This document shows positions 10,122 through 20,200 of a DNA stretch of 64,000 bases, one piece after another. Source of the stretch: Mucilaginibacter rivuli (GTDB lineage Bacteria > Bacteroidota > Bacteroidia > Sphingobacteriales > Sphingobacteriaceae). The stretch's first letter is position 1, and each line of letters opens with the position of its first letter. The position numbers were made by a program, and so were the translations under genes. The notes beneath the pieces were generated by a model. That model had not been told where the DNA came from. It saw only the letters and a list, made by a program, of their open reading frames with translations, and searched no databases. The DNA is taken from contig NZ_JAHXPQ010000002.1 in the NCBI RefSeq assembly GCF_019391655.1, positions 124,001 through 188,000 on the forward strand, read 5' to 3'.

Positions 10122-10168
10122 GGTCATCATAACCAGCAATATGGTTGTAGAAACGGTTACTGATGACC
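10122..10168. repeat. Imperfect inverted repeat
   Basis: Left arm GGTCATCATAACC (10122-10134) and right arm GGTTACTGATGACC (10155-10168) are inverted copies differing by one inserted base, with 20 nt between. This could be a regulator site or an RNA hairpin in the divergent promoter region. Confidence 0.5.
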
Positions 10169-10402
10169 ACTCAAAAGTAGATCGAATAACTTGCAACGGG
10201 CTGTATAAATTGTCGCAATTATCCGGTGAATTTGTCTCAATTATCCTGCACGATTTTATATTGGGTTTTTGCTCCATTCGGATACTAAGGAAAAAAACTA
10301 ATACGCTGCATCTGCAATTAGGAATGAGCTGGCGCCCCGGTTTAGCGAAAAATCGACCAAAACCCGCTTGAAGACGGTTATAACGAGGGAAGCTGCAATT
10401 AA

Positions 10403-10413
10403 CCAAATTTTGG
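10403..10413. promoter_or_regulatory. CCAAA-N-TTTGG palindrome upstream of GH2 gene
   Basis: An odd-centred palindrome, CCAAA T TTTGG, lies 174 bp upstream of the GH2 start. The same core occurs at 13717-13727 upstream of the next gene. It is a candidate operator; no regulator is identified. Confidence 0.35.
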
Positions 10414-10586
10414 ATAAACTTTGATCAGGTATAAACGTCCAAACTGCCGATGCCTTTATTTACTTTTAGCCAACGATTATTACGGGTGTTACCGAACCTT
10501 TGGGACAGACTGTAATATCAGCTAATGCCGGACAGGCCCAGCGATAAACCAATTATTTAATATCATAAATTAACACTTTAAATTCT

Positions 10587-13547
10587 ATGCGTATCCGATC
10601 ACCTTATTTACTAATGATCTGTTTGCTTTGCGGACTCGCCGCTTTTGGTGCGGGCCCCAGAAAAAAATACAATTTTAACAGTTCATGGAAACTGCTAACC
10701 GGCGAAGCTACCGGTGCCGATGCCCCGGCGTTCGACGACAGCGGATGGAAGCCCGTTACCCTGCCGCATGCTTTTAATGAAGACGACGCATTCAGTAAAG
10801 AGATTGCTAACCTGACAACCGGAATTGCATGGTACAGAAAACACTTTAAAACCCCCGCCGGGTCTGACGGTAAAAAAATCTTTATTGAGTTCGAAGGTGC
10901 CAGAATGGGGGCCGAGGTTTTTCTGAACGGTAAATCTATCGGCCTGAGCGAGAATGGCGTAATGGCGTTCGGTTTTGATCTTACAGATCTGCTCAAACAT
11001 GATGGTACGGAAAACGTGATCGCTGTACGGGTCGATAATTCCTGGAAGTACAAGGAAAAAAGCACAGGGTCGGGTTTTGAATGGAACGATCATAATTTCT
11101 ATGCGAACTATGGCGGGCTGAATAAAGGCGTTTACCTGCACATCACCGATAAACTATACCAAACGCTACCCTTATACTCAAATTTGAAAACAACAGGCAC
11201 CTACATCTATGCCAGGGATATAGATATCGCTGGAAAATCAGCGGTAGTTAATGTTGAAACAGAGGTCAGGAATGAATATGTGGATGCGAAGACCTTCACC
11301 TATGAAGTTCGTGTCGAAGACATGGATGGCAAGACCGTGAAGACCTTCAGTGGCGGTACCATTACGCTAAAACCCGGAGAGACCAGGATCATCAAAGCAA
11401 ATGATAAAGTCAACGGTTTAAACTTCTGGAGCTGGGGCTACGGCTACCTCTATAAGGTATACACGAGCCTGAAATTAAATGGTTCAACAATTGACGAAGT
11501 GAAAACGGTAACCGGTTTCCGCAAAACCGAATTCAAAAACGGTATGGTATACCTGAATGATCGCGTGATCCAAATGAAAGGCTACGCGCAACGGACCACG
11601 AACGAATGGCCTGCTCTTGGCGTATCCGTTCCAGCCTGGATAAGCGATTTTAGCAATGGCTTGATGGTCGAAGGCAATGCCAACTTGGTACGCTGGATGC
11701 ACGTTACGCCATGGAAACAGGATGTGGAATCCTGTGATCGTGTAGGCCTGATCCAAAGTATGCCCGCAGGCGATGCCGAAAAAGATGGAACAAATCGCTG
11801 GTGGTCTCAAAGGCTTGAGCTGATGCGGGACGCGATGATTTACAATAGAAACAGCCCAAGTATCCTTTTCTACGAATCAGGAAATAGCGGGGTGAGTGAA
11901 GACCATATGAAGGATATGAAAGCCATTCGTGACGAGTATGATCCGTATGGTGGCAGGGCATCTGGGTCGAGAGATATGCTGGAAAGCAAAACAGCCGAAT
12001 ACGGAGGTGAAATGCTTTACATCGATAAAAGCGCGACGAAGCCACTTTGGGAAATGGAGTTTTCACGGGATGAAGGGCTGCGTACCTATTGGGATGAATT
12101 TTCCCCGCCTTTCCATAAAGAAGGCGTTGGACCGAAGCACAAGGAGAGCGAAGACCCGGCTTCTTACAATCATAACCAGGATGCCATGGCGCGTGAAGAT
12201 GTGATCCGCTGGTACGAGTACTGGCACGAGCGGCCAGGTACCGGTGACCGGGTAAGCTCCGGTGGTGTGAATATCATTTTTTCAGATTCCAATACGCATT
12301 TCCGCGGCGAAGAAAATTATCGTAATAGCGGCGAAGTTGACGCGATGCGTATCGCCAAGGAAGGTTTTTTCGCCAACCAGATCATGTGGGATGGATGGGT
12401 GGATCCTGACCCGAAAGGATTGCATATCATAGGTCACTGGAATTATGCCAAAGGCGTAAAAAAGAATGTAGATGTGATCGCGGCTGGTGCCAAGGTACAA
12501 CTTTTTATCAATGGCAAGTCGCAGGGCTACGGTGAAAGAAGCAGTCATTTCCTGTTCACTTTCAAGAATATCAGTTGGGAACCGGGAAACATCAAGGCCA
12601 TCAGCTACGATGAGAGCGGAAATAAGTTGAATGAGTCTCAATTGAACACTACTGGTCCAGCAACGGGTATCAAACTAACTGTTCGAACTGGTCCGGGCGG
12701 ACTGAAAGGGGACGGAGCGGACGTGGCCCTCGTAGACGTGGAAGCCGTTGATGCAAAAGGCTACCGCGTGCCTATTGCGATGGATATGATCAAATTTGAA
12801 TTAAGCGGTCCCGCAGAATGGCGCGGCGGGATCGCGCACGGCGCACCCGGAAATTATATCCTGTCGAAAACCTTACCGCTTGCCTGTGGTATCAACCGGG
12901 TGATCATTCGTTCCGTGCCTAAATCCGGCCAGATCATTCTAAAAGCAACTGCTGAAGGACTGAAGCAGGCATCGGTAACCATTACATCTGTTCCCGTTAA
13001 CGAACACGATGGGCTGGTAGAATACCTGCCCGGAACCGATCTTAAAACAAATCTGAGCAAAGGACCGACTCCGGCAGGACCTTCATACAAAATGAGCAGG
13101 CTGGCCGCAAAGATCGTAAAATCAACCGCCGGTTCGAACGCAGACGATGCACCGAAAACATACGATGATAACGATAAATCGCTTTGGAAAAGTGATGGTA
13201 CACTTCCTCACGCCTGGATCAAATATCAGTTGGACAAGCCCTACGAGATCAGCGAGATCACGATGAAAGTTTTAGGCTGGCGAACTAAAAAGTATCCGGT
13301 CAAAATACTTGTTGATAATAAAGAAGTTTACCAGGGTACGACCGAACAAAGCCTTGGCTATATTACCATACCTGTCAAAAAGACGAAAGGACAAACGGTA
13401 ACTATTCAACTTGCCGGTGCGGAAATAGAACAGGATGCTTTTGGTCTTATAGAGGTAAATGGTAAAAATCACCAGTCGGAAGGGGACTCCGGTAAAGGTA
13501 AAAATGCATTCGGCCTGGCTGAGGTGGAGATTTATCAAATGTTATAA
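10587..13547 (+). CDS. Secreted glycoside hydrolase family 2 protein with C-terminal beta-sandwich
   Basis: 986 residues with a signal peptide (about 1-21). The N-terminal GH2 sugar-binding domain covers about 25-190 (NFNSSWKLLTG, then WYRKHFK and VFLNGKSIGLSENG). An immunoglobulin-like domain covers about 210-310, and the TIM barrel begins near 315. The usual GH2 acid/base motif GNE reads GNS here (FYESGNSG, residues 428-435), with a Glu four positions earlier (E430). The nucleophile candidate is E491 in WEMEFSRDE. After the barrel come Ig-like domains (about 690-800) and an F5/8-type beta-sandwich (about 835-985). The protein probably cleaves a beta-galactoside or beta-glucuronide in the periplasm. 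It is monocistronic, ending in a strong terminator. Exact specificity is unknown, and the altered acid/base places it in an atypical GH2 subgroup. Confidence 0.85.
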   Translation: MRIRSPYLLMICLLCGLAAFGAGPRKKYNFNSSWKLLTGEATGADAPAFDDSGWKPVTLPHAFNEDDAFSKEIANLTTGIAWYRKHFKTPAGSDGKKIFIEFEGARMGAEVFLNGKSIGLSENGVMAFGFDLTDLLKHDGTENVIAVRVDNSWKYKEKSTGSGFEWNDHNFYANYGGLNKGVYLHITDKLYQTLPLYSNLKTTGTYIYARDIDIAGKSAVVNVETEVRNEYVDAKTFTYEVRVEDMDGKTVKTFSGGTITLKPGETRIIKANDKVNGLNFWSWGYGYLYKVYTSLKLNGSTIDEVKTVTGFRKTEFKNGMVYLNDRVIQMKGYAQRTTNEWPALGVSVPAWISDFSNGLMVEGNANLVRWMHVTPWKQDVESCDRVGLIQSMPAGDAEKDGTNRWWSQRLELMRDAMIYNRNSPSILFYESGNSGVSEDHMKDMKAIRDEYDPYGGRASGSRDMLESKTAEYGGEMLYIDKSATKPLWEMEFSRDEGLRTYWDEFSPPFHKEGVGPKHKESEDPASYNHNQDAMAREDVIRWYEYWHERPGTGDRVSSGGVNIIFSDSNTHFRGEENYRNSGEVDAMRIAKEGFFANQIMWDGWVDPDPKGLHIIGHWNYAKGVKKNVDVIAAGAKVQLFINGKSQGYGERSSHFLFTFKNISWEPGNIKAISYDESGNKLNESQLNTTGPATGIKLTVRTGPGGLKGDGADVALVDVEAVDAKGYRVPIAMDMIKFELSGPAEWRGGIAHGAPGNYILSKTLPLACGINRVIIRSVPKSGQIILKATAEGLKQASVTITSVPVNEHDGLVEYLPGTDLKTNLSKGPTPAGPSYKMSRLAAKIVKSTAGSNADDAPKTYDDNDKSLWKSDGTLPHAWIKYQLDKPYEISEITMKVLGWRTKKYPVKILVDNKEVYQGTTEQSLGYITIPVKKTKGQTVTIQLAGAEIEQDAFGLIEVNGKNHQSEGDSGKGKNAFGLAEVEIYQML

Positions 13548-13593
13548 TTAGTCTATCATTTTAGGACCGAAATTTAGGGTTGATATTTCCCGT

Positions 13594-13622
13594 GCCCCAG
13601 GAGCTGATCCTGGGGCTTTTTT
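13594..13622 (+). terminator. Intrinsic terminator after GH2 gene
   Basis: A perfect 9-bp stem (GCCCCAGGA / TCCTGGGGC) with a 5-nt loop is followed directly by six T residues. It lies 46 bp after the GH2 stop codon. Confidence 0.9.
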
Positions 13623-13713
13623 GATTATGAGCCAGAGTCAGTTCCCGTGCGGTAGATACTTTAACAACGTAGTTAAAAATGCAAGACATTACTTGTTCGC
13701 GATAATTTCAACC

Positions 13714-13730
13714 TGTCCAAACTTTGGACA
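13714..13730. promoter_or_regulatory. 17-bp palindrome TGTCCAAA-C-TTTGGACA
   Basis: A perfect odd-centred dyad with 8-bp arms lies 69 bp before the beta-propeller gene start. It contains the same CCAAA-N-TTTGG core as the site at 10403. Position and symmetry suggest a dimeric regulator binding site. Confidence 0.5.
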
Positions 13731-13798
13731 AGCTTTGGTCGTTGCAAAGCAATGCCGGCTGCAACCTTTTTTTTACATTAGATCACCAATTTTAAAGG

Positions 13799-15502
13799 AT
13801 GATGAGAATAGTAATTTTCCCCCGCAGCTACAGGGCTGGCCGATCTTTCCGAATTTTTTGTGCTTTTGCGCATTTATTGCCCCGCATTAATTTGCACGTC
13901 CTATGCCCTGCATTGCTGTTCGTGATGTGTAGTTTCCCCTTTGTCGTCCAATGTCAAAGCAAAAACAACAGTGCAGCTTATGGTTTTGTGCGATTTAATG
14001 TAAAAGGCAGGGATACAGCGACTTTCAGGTTGAGCAAACCAGCTTATCCGTTTCCGGGTCGAAAAAACGTCGTCATCAGGGTAATGCCCGAACTGGAAGG
14101 CGCTACAGGAGTAAAGTCGGCGGGTAAAATAACAGTACTTGAACTGAGTGCAGATGCTGAAGTGCTTATCGCATTGCCGCAAACGTTCGACCCTCAAAAT
14201 GATGCGTACCGGCCCATATTAGACAGTGCGTTAACGATCGCCGGCCTTCCGCCATATCGGATTTACGCGTTACGCTTGCCGTCAGGAATTCATTCCATAG
14301 ACAAAGAAAGTGAGGATGGTTTTATTGCCGCTGTGATCGCTCCCGGTCAAACCGGCCCGCGCAGAAATGGTAAAAAGCCGGATGGCCGGGAATGGAGGCC
14401 GTACCTGGTCGACGGCTTTTTGAAAGAAAAACCGCTATTTGAAATACTCTCGGGAAATGGTCAGATCGTGATCGATGAAGGGATGCCGGGAACAGAGGGG
14501 ATTCAAGGCGGATTTGAAAGTGGAACTTGTGTAAAGGTAAGCGGCGTCTACCATCTTTTTCCGACCGAACGTGCCGGTAAGGCCGGTAAAGGTCCGGAAT
14601 ACGACCGGGTAAAAACCCGTATCGGGCATTGGGAGAGCAATGATGCAATACACTGGACAAGAACAGGGACGGTATACCAGTCTAGTGGCACCTATGCAAT
14701 ATCTGAATCCGATAACCCAATGAACGACCGGCGCGGTGCTATTTGGTCTTTTAATGCTGTATTCAACAAAGAGGCGGACCGGTGGTACGGTTATTATCTT
14801 AGCTATACCGTCGATAAAAATATTCGCCCGAACCATTCTTTCGGCAGGATCTGGCGCACAATATCCCAAACAAAAGGTTTTGCCGGTATCGGCGGGCCTT
14901 ATGATGAAGGTACACTGATCATGGAGCCGGGGTTGGATTCGCAGCCCTGGGAGGGCAGGCAGGGTGTTGCTTCGTTTTACCCATTCCCGGTAGAAGGTGG
15001 CTGGCTGGCGTTTTATGCCGGGGCCTTTCCTTTTCACTCCTGGGCGGATTATCCAAAAAAAACATCTTTAGGCTGGCTGATCGGCCTTGCTTCCGCAAAA
15101 ACGATGGACGGCCCCTGGACAAGGCTCGACACTACGATGAACCCGGTCAAGAGCATTAACCCGGAGTTCCTCGAAAATCCTTTGGTTTACAAGTTGAAGG
15201 ACGAGGGTTATATCGCCATATTTGATGGCGGGCCTGATGATAACGGACATCATTTCGTGAATATGATCGGCTACGCGGTTTCGAGAGATGGCCTACATTG
15301 GAGCGAAGCCCGTTACATACCGCTCCATACCAAAATCCAAGCCTGGTGGAACGTCATGCGCACCCCGCTTTGCCTGATCCCGGAAGGAGATAATAATTTT
15401 ACAGTATTATTCGCTGCGATCAACTCAAAAAGATTTCACCCGATCGGCTCCGTGCGCTTAAAAATGGATACCAGGGTGTTTGAACAGTTGTTGAAATTTT
15501 GA
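13799..15502 (+). CDS. Putative secreted five-bladed beta-propeller glycosidase-like protein (GH43/GH32-like)
   Basis: 567 residues from the ATG at 13799. The signal-like hydrophobic stretch only begins near residue 33 (HVLCPALLFVMCSFPFVV), so a start inside the frame is possible. An N-terminal beta-sandwich (about 60-190) precedes a region with propeller character: repeated aromatic blade segments such as GIQGGFESGTCVKVSGVYHLFP, GHWESNDAIHWTRTG, NAVFNKEADRWYGYYLSY, GWLAFYAGAFPF and YAVSRDGLHWSEARY. 'SxDGxHW' repeats are typical of GH43/GH32/GH130-like propellers. Catalytic Asp/Glu residues could not be assigned with certainty. It lies between a GH2 gene and a second SusCD pair, fitting a glycan-utilisation role. 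Its CAZy family is uncertain and it might be a non-catalytic or unclassified member. Confidence 0.65.
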   Translation: MMRIVIFPRSYRAGRSFRIFCAFAHLLPRINLHVLCPALLFVMCSFPFVVQCQSKNNSAAYGFVRFNVKGRDTATFRLSKPAYPFPGRKNVVIRVMPELEGATGVKSAGKITVLELSADAEVLIALPQTFDPQNDAYRPILDSALTIAGLPPYRIYALRLPSGIHSIDKESEDGFIAAVIAPGQTGPRRNGKKPDGREWRPYLVDGFLKEKPLFEILSGNGQIVIDEGMPGTEGIQGGFESGTCVKVSGVYHLFPTERAGKAGKGPEYDRVKTRIGHWESNDAIHWTRTGTVYQSSGTYAISESDNPMNDRRGAIWSFNAVFNKEADRWYGYYLSYTVDKNIRPNHSFGRIWRTISQTKGFAGIGGPYDEGTLIMEPGLDSQPWEGRQGVASFYPFPVEGGWLAFYAGAFPFHSWADYPKKTSLGWLIGLASAKTMDGPWTRLDTTMNPVKSINPEFLENPLVYKLKDEGYIAIFDGGPDDNGHHFVNMIGYAVSRDGLHWSEARYIPLHTKIQAWWNVMRTPLCLIPEGDNNFTVLFAAINSKRFHPIGSVRLKMDTRVFEQLLKF

Positions 15503-15530
15503 TCCTGTAAGTATTTTTAGTTTCGGCGCG

Positions 15531-16781
15531 TCAGAAATGATATACTGGCTTGCCAGACAAGGTTTTCAATTCACAGTTCTTTACAAAACCATTGCCCTCG
15601 AACTCGATATAAAGCCCCTTGAACTCACCTAATGACTTGGTATAAGTGCCGGAATAAAGCAATTTATCGTTGACGTAAAGCGTTACCTGTTTGTTGTGAT
15701 CAATCAGCCGGACATGGTTCCATTTTTCCTGATCGATGACGAAGCGGGACAGGTTATGGCTTTTACCCTCGTATCGTTTTTCGCTGATCACATTGAGCCC
15801 CTTCGAACTGCAGCCGGCGCTGATCAATGTAAAACGTATCTGCCCGTCTATTCCGGCAAGGTGTATTTTCGTGTTATTGCAATAGATGCCTTTTTTACGA
15901 AGTAGGTTCTTAAAGGTCGTTTCAAATATAAAACCATCAGTCAATCCCTTTGTAGCCGTATAATTGGCTAAACGCGTGAAGGTAAGCGACGTTGTATCCA
16001 ATCCCATTTTATTTAATTGCTCGCTCGTAATATTAAAAATACTATCCGGGCCCGATCTTAAAGCAGGTATTTCGAAATAATGATTTGGCAGGTCGTTCTG
16101 GCGGTGAAAGGCAAGACCTATCCACTTATCCGAACGGATACTCACCTGCGATTCCGCGATTCGGCCGGCACGTGTTTGAAGGTATGCTGTGAACACCCCT
16201 GGGAATAAATAACTATGCGAGATATTCACCGCGCCCGGCTTAGTATAGATGATCCGGGATTTGTCACCGAAATTAATGAATACACTATCGGTTAATTCGG
16301 GCACCTGCAATTCAAAGAAAACCGTACTCGGCAATATCCCTTCCATGCTGGCTACTTTTATTTTGGCGGGTCCGGGATCATTTTTATGGAAGTGTAGCCA
16401 GCCAAAAATACCTGCGACAGCGAAGCTCACGATGAGGACCAAAAAGCCTATTAGATATTTCTGCCTATACCGGAATTTGTTAACTGGAACAGGCGGCATT
16501 TCTTTAGGGCGGTATTCCGGATGGTCTGACGGGTGTGGAGTATAGCCGCCATATTTCACCAGCGCCTCAAAAGTGGCCTGCTGCGGTACATAGTCTTCAT
16601 CTACCGCGATCTTGCCAAAGATTCGTTTCAATGTATTCGGACTGATGTTGACATGGGTAGCTTCCAGAATCTCACGGCTAAGATCCGCGAAATCCCCGTG
16701 TTTCCACGAAGCTGCATCTCCACGGTCAAAGCGGGTGATGCAGCAAAGTATAACTTCGTCAAGCCGGGTCCTTTTAGTCAT
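15531..16781 (-). CDS. Single-pass membrane protein: HTH-like N-terminus, PKD-like and lectin-like outer part
   Basis: 416 residues. Residues 1-80 are cytoplasmic and helical, with a segment ISPNTLKRIFGKI that looks like a recognition helix. A transmembrane helix spans about 108-130 (YLIGFLVLIVSFAVAGIFGW). The rest would be periplasmic: a PKD-like beta-sandwich (about 150-225, VFINFGDKSRI through HSYLFPGVFTAYLQT), then a concanavalin/LamG-like domain (about 235-416, HVRLIDHNKQVTLYVNDKLLYSGTY). It is divergent from susC across a 469-bp gap and convergent with the propeller gene. The layout suggests a membrane-bound sensor that links glycan binding outside to DNA binding inside, but this is inference. 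No known regulator family was recognised. Confidence 0.7.
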   Translation of the reverse strand: MTKRTRLDEVILCCITRFDRGDAASWKHGDFADLSREILEATHVNISPNTLKRIFGKIAVDEDYVPQQATFEALVKYGGYTPHPSDHPEYRPKEMPPVPVNKFRYRQKYLIGFLVLIVSFAVAGIFGWLHFHKNDPGPAKIKVASMEGILPSTVFFELQVPELTDSVFINFGDKSRIIYTKPGAVNISHSYLFPGVFTAYLQTRAGRIAESQVSIRSDKWIGLAFHRQNDLPNHYFEIPALRSGPDSIFNITSEQLNKMGLDTTSLTFTRLANYTATKGLTDGFIFETTFKNLLRKKGIYCNNTKIHLAGIDGQIRFTLISAGCSSKGLNVISEKRYEGKSHNLSRFVIDQEKWNHVRLIDHNKQVTLYVNDKLLYSGTYTKSLGEFKGLYIEFEGNGFVKNCELKTLSGKPVYHF

Positions 16782-17250
16782 CTGAGCGAAAGTATTAAAA
16801 ATTTATTAGCCATATATCTAAAACCTAACAAAAACCTTTGCGAAAGGCCGAGCGTGACCTTTGACGATTGTTAGCCGTAATTCTTTAATGCACTGATTTA
16901 TAGTATTTTCTGTTAGCTATCCAAATTCTGATCACACTTTGGTTAACTTTTGGTCAGCTAAGGATAAGTCGAAAATCTGGTTCTCCCTTTAAGTTTGACC
17001 AACCAATTTTTTAACCAAAATATGTTTGTGCAATCTGCTACAACGGTACCTATCCCAGGATTTGTGTTGTCCCATGCCGCCTTTCCAGGTGGGCAAATCA
17101 AGGAATATCACTTTCTTCCTTTTTTGTGGCTTACACTTTTTCGACAGGTGAGGCGCCAGCACTCCAGCCTGAACCATCTACCGGTTCTCTACGCAGATCC
17201 GTTCAGAGCACATAAAACTAATAGTTCATTATTAACCAACCAATTAAATT
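16782..17250. other. Divergent promoter region upstream of SusC
   Basis: 469 bp without a supported gene. It contains a 22-bp dyad at 16921-16942 and a TATGTTTG box at 17021-17028 that matches the Bacteroidota -7 consensus TAnnTTTG. A TTTG at 16994 sits somewhat far upstream for the -33 element. If that promoter is used, susC has a leader of about 215 nt. A 92-codon frame covers this leader but has no recognisable features and overlaps the susC start. Confidence 0.45.
16921..16942. promoter_or_regulatory. Nested dyad CCAAA-N3-TGATCA-N3-TTTGG
   Basis: A 22-bp symmetric site with outer arms CCAAA/TTTGG around an inner palindrome TGATCA, between the divergent membrane-protein and susC genes. 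The outer arms match those at 10403 and 13717, though the spacing differs. Confidence 0.4.
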
Positions 17251-20200
17251 ATGAGACACTATTTACAAATTAAGCTTGCGGGGTTTCACCGCTTGCAGGC
17301 GATCTTCGCCATTGGTATGCTGCTATTCACCTTGCCGCTGTCTGCCAACGCTTCGGTGACCTACACAAGAACAGGTACCAGCATGCGAGATATACGCTTG
17401 ACCGGTAGGGTTATCGACGAGACCGGCCAGCCGCTGATCGGAGTAGGTATCAAAATAAAAGGCGCTACCGGCGGTACGTCTACTGATGTAACTGGTGCAT
17501 TTACCATCAGTGTACCCGATAACGCCACACTGGTCCTCACTTATATCGGTTACGATACTCAGGAGATTTTGGTCGGTAATCAAACCAGTGTGACCATTAA
17601 GATGCTTCCGTCTTCAAAATCGCTTAACGAAGTGGTGGTCATCGGTTATGGTACGCAAAAGAAGTCGAACGTAACCGGATCAATATCTTCGTTGAAGAAT
17701 GACAATCTCGACCAAAGGCCGATCACTCGCGTAGATCAGGCGCTTGTAGGGCAACTGGCGGGAGTGAACGTTAAGCAAACGACAGGCGTACCCGGCAAAC
17801 CGTTTAGCATACAGGTTCGTGGCAACGCCTCGATCAGTGCCGGAAACGAACCTTTATATGTCGTAGATGGATTCCCCCTGACCCCCAACGCCTCGAATGT
17901 CGCAAACGGGTCATATTCCAACGGCAATCCGCTGGATAATATCAATCCTGCAGATATCGAAAATATCGAGGTGCTGAAGGATGCCGCCGCGGCGGCGATC
18001 TACGGTTCGCGGGCATCAAACGGTGTTGTGCTCATCACCACCAAACGTGGGAAAAGTGGCGCTCCCAGGATCACATTGAATACTTCAGTAGGCTATAATC
18101 AGGCCAGTAAGCAATTAAAAATGCTGAATGATGAACAGTGGATCGCCAGGGCTACTGAGATCATCAACGGTCAGTATATTGCCAAGGCGGGTGCTTTCGG
18201 TGCAACTGTCAACGATGATGCCAACACGCGCAGAGCAAAGCTGACCGCATCGGGGCTTCCGCTGTCCGGCAACCAGATCAATACGGCCTACATGCCTGAC
18301 CCGCGCTGGGCTATTCCTGGTCATCCCGGCCTGCAATACTATAACTGGCAGGATGTGATCGAACGGAAGGGCTTGATGCAAACTAATGAACTATCTATCA
18401 GTGGCAGTACGGATGCTGTAAGCTATTACGTATCGGGTGGTTATCAGGATCAAAACGGTTTCATTACCGGTCTCGGCTATAAACAGTATACCGTAAGGGC
18501 AAACGTTGAAGTGAACCTTTCCAAAAAACTGAAAGTTGGTGTTAACGTAGCACCAAGTTATTCGATCACCCAAGATCCGGGTGTCGAGGGTAAGGATGCG
18601 ATCTTCAGCACATCCCTGACCGGTACACCTTTGCAGGAAGATTCGGTAGGCCTTTACCCTAACTTCGGTAAAAATGCAGTAGGTACATATAGCGGTGGCT
18701 TTACGAGTCCGCTCGGGAAGTTGGAAAACAACGTCAATACATTAAAGAAGTACCGGACATTGACCAGTGGCTATGCAGAATATCAAATTCTTCCGAGGCT
18801 TTCCTTCAAGACGTCGGTGAATTACGACAATTCTATCGGCCGTACCAATGTCTATACGCCCTATTTTACTCAGGGTACCGTGGCATCACGTATCTTTTCA
18901 CCAACGAACCTGAACGTTTTGGCCACCACATCGGGTTCCTATAATGAATACCAGCGACAGACCTTTGTGATAGAAAATACGCTGAACTTCAATGCATCTT
19001 TTAAAAAGGTTCACACCCTGAGCCTGCTTTTGGGTCAATCTTATAATACTGACCGTTTGGATAACCAGTCCGCGAGCTCAGTCGGTGGTTATAACAATGC
19101 GACCGTACAAACTTTAAGCGCGGCAGCAGGCACCAGCGCCAATTCATCAGCAACAAGAAGTGTCCTGGAATCTTATTTCGCCAGGGCACAATACAGCTAT
19201 AAGGATAAGTACCTTCTACTGGCAAGTATTCGTAGCGATGGATCCTCGCGATTTGGCGAGAATAACAAGTTCGGTATCTTCCCGGCAGCTTCATTGGCAT
19301 GGCGGGTGATTCAGGAAGATTTTATGAAAAAAGCGCCTGTATTCAGCGACCTGAAAATTCGTTTCTCCTTCGGCGTGAATGGGAACAGTAATATTGGCGA
19401 CTATGCAAGTATATCGCAGATCGGTAATGCCAATATCGTTGCAGGCGGCACTCCGGCTGCAACCATTGGGCAGGCACCAAGCAACCTGGCCAATCCATCT
19501 TTGCAATGGGAGAAATCGCAAACCTACGATGGTGGCTTAGACTTCGGGCTTTTCAATAACCGCCTCACAGGGTCATTCGATTATTACAACAAGTTTAGTG
19601 ATCAGTTACTTTTATTTGTTCAGGTTCCAGAGATCACGGGTTTCGGTTCTTATTTGAGCAATGCCGGTTCGATGCGCAGTGTTGGTGAAGAGCTGGAATT
19701 GACATCGCGGAATATCATCGGACGTTTCGCTTGGAGCACAAGTCTGAATATCAGTCATAACCAAAACAAGATCGTTTCCCTTGGAGCCGGTCAAAACCAG
19801 ATTATTATTCCTAATTCATTCAATGTTTCTGATGCGATCCTGCGCGTAGGCGAATCGCTGAACAGCGTATACGTATTGAAATACAATGGTTTCCTGACGG
19901 CCGCGGACGTGGCGAATAAAGTACCTACGTATGGCGCGGAATCTGTCGGCGACCCTAAATTCGAGGATTATAATAGTGACGGCACGATTTCCGAAGCTGA
20001 TAAGCAGATTGTAGGTCATCCTAACCCCAGCTATACTTTCGGTATAACCAATACTTTCCGTTTCAAAAACTTCGAGTTGAGCGTGTTGGTTCAGGGTCAG
20101 CAGGGTGGTACATTCTATTCAGAACTGGCCCGGGCCATTGCGAGACCCGGGCAGGCATATACGGACAACGTACCTGCAAGCATCGTGAACCGTTGGTATT

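Larger units (their letters stand above)
9919..10586. other. Divergent intergenic region between FAS1/SusCD operon and GH2 gene
   Basis: 668 bp without a convincing gene; short open frames on both strands lack family features or good start signals. It must hold the promoters of the leftward FAS1-SusCD operon and the rightward GH2 gene. Visible structure: an imperfect inverted repeat at 10122-10168 and the odd-centred palindrome CCAAATTTTGG at 10403-10413. No clear -33/-7 promoter pair could be fixed by eye. Confidence 0.6.

Noticed and set aside
13621-13890. 89-codon plus-strand frame between the GH2 terminator and the propeller gene
   Set aside because: It overlaps the propeller gene start in another frame and has no recognisable features.
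16995-17273. 92-codon frame in the leader of the second SusC gene
   Set aside because: It begins at a non-ATG codon, overlaps the SusC start in another frame and shows no domain or signal peptide.
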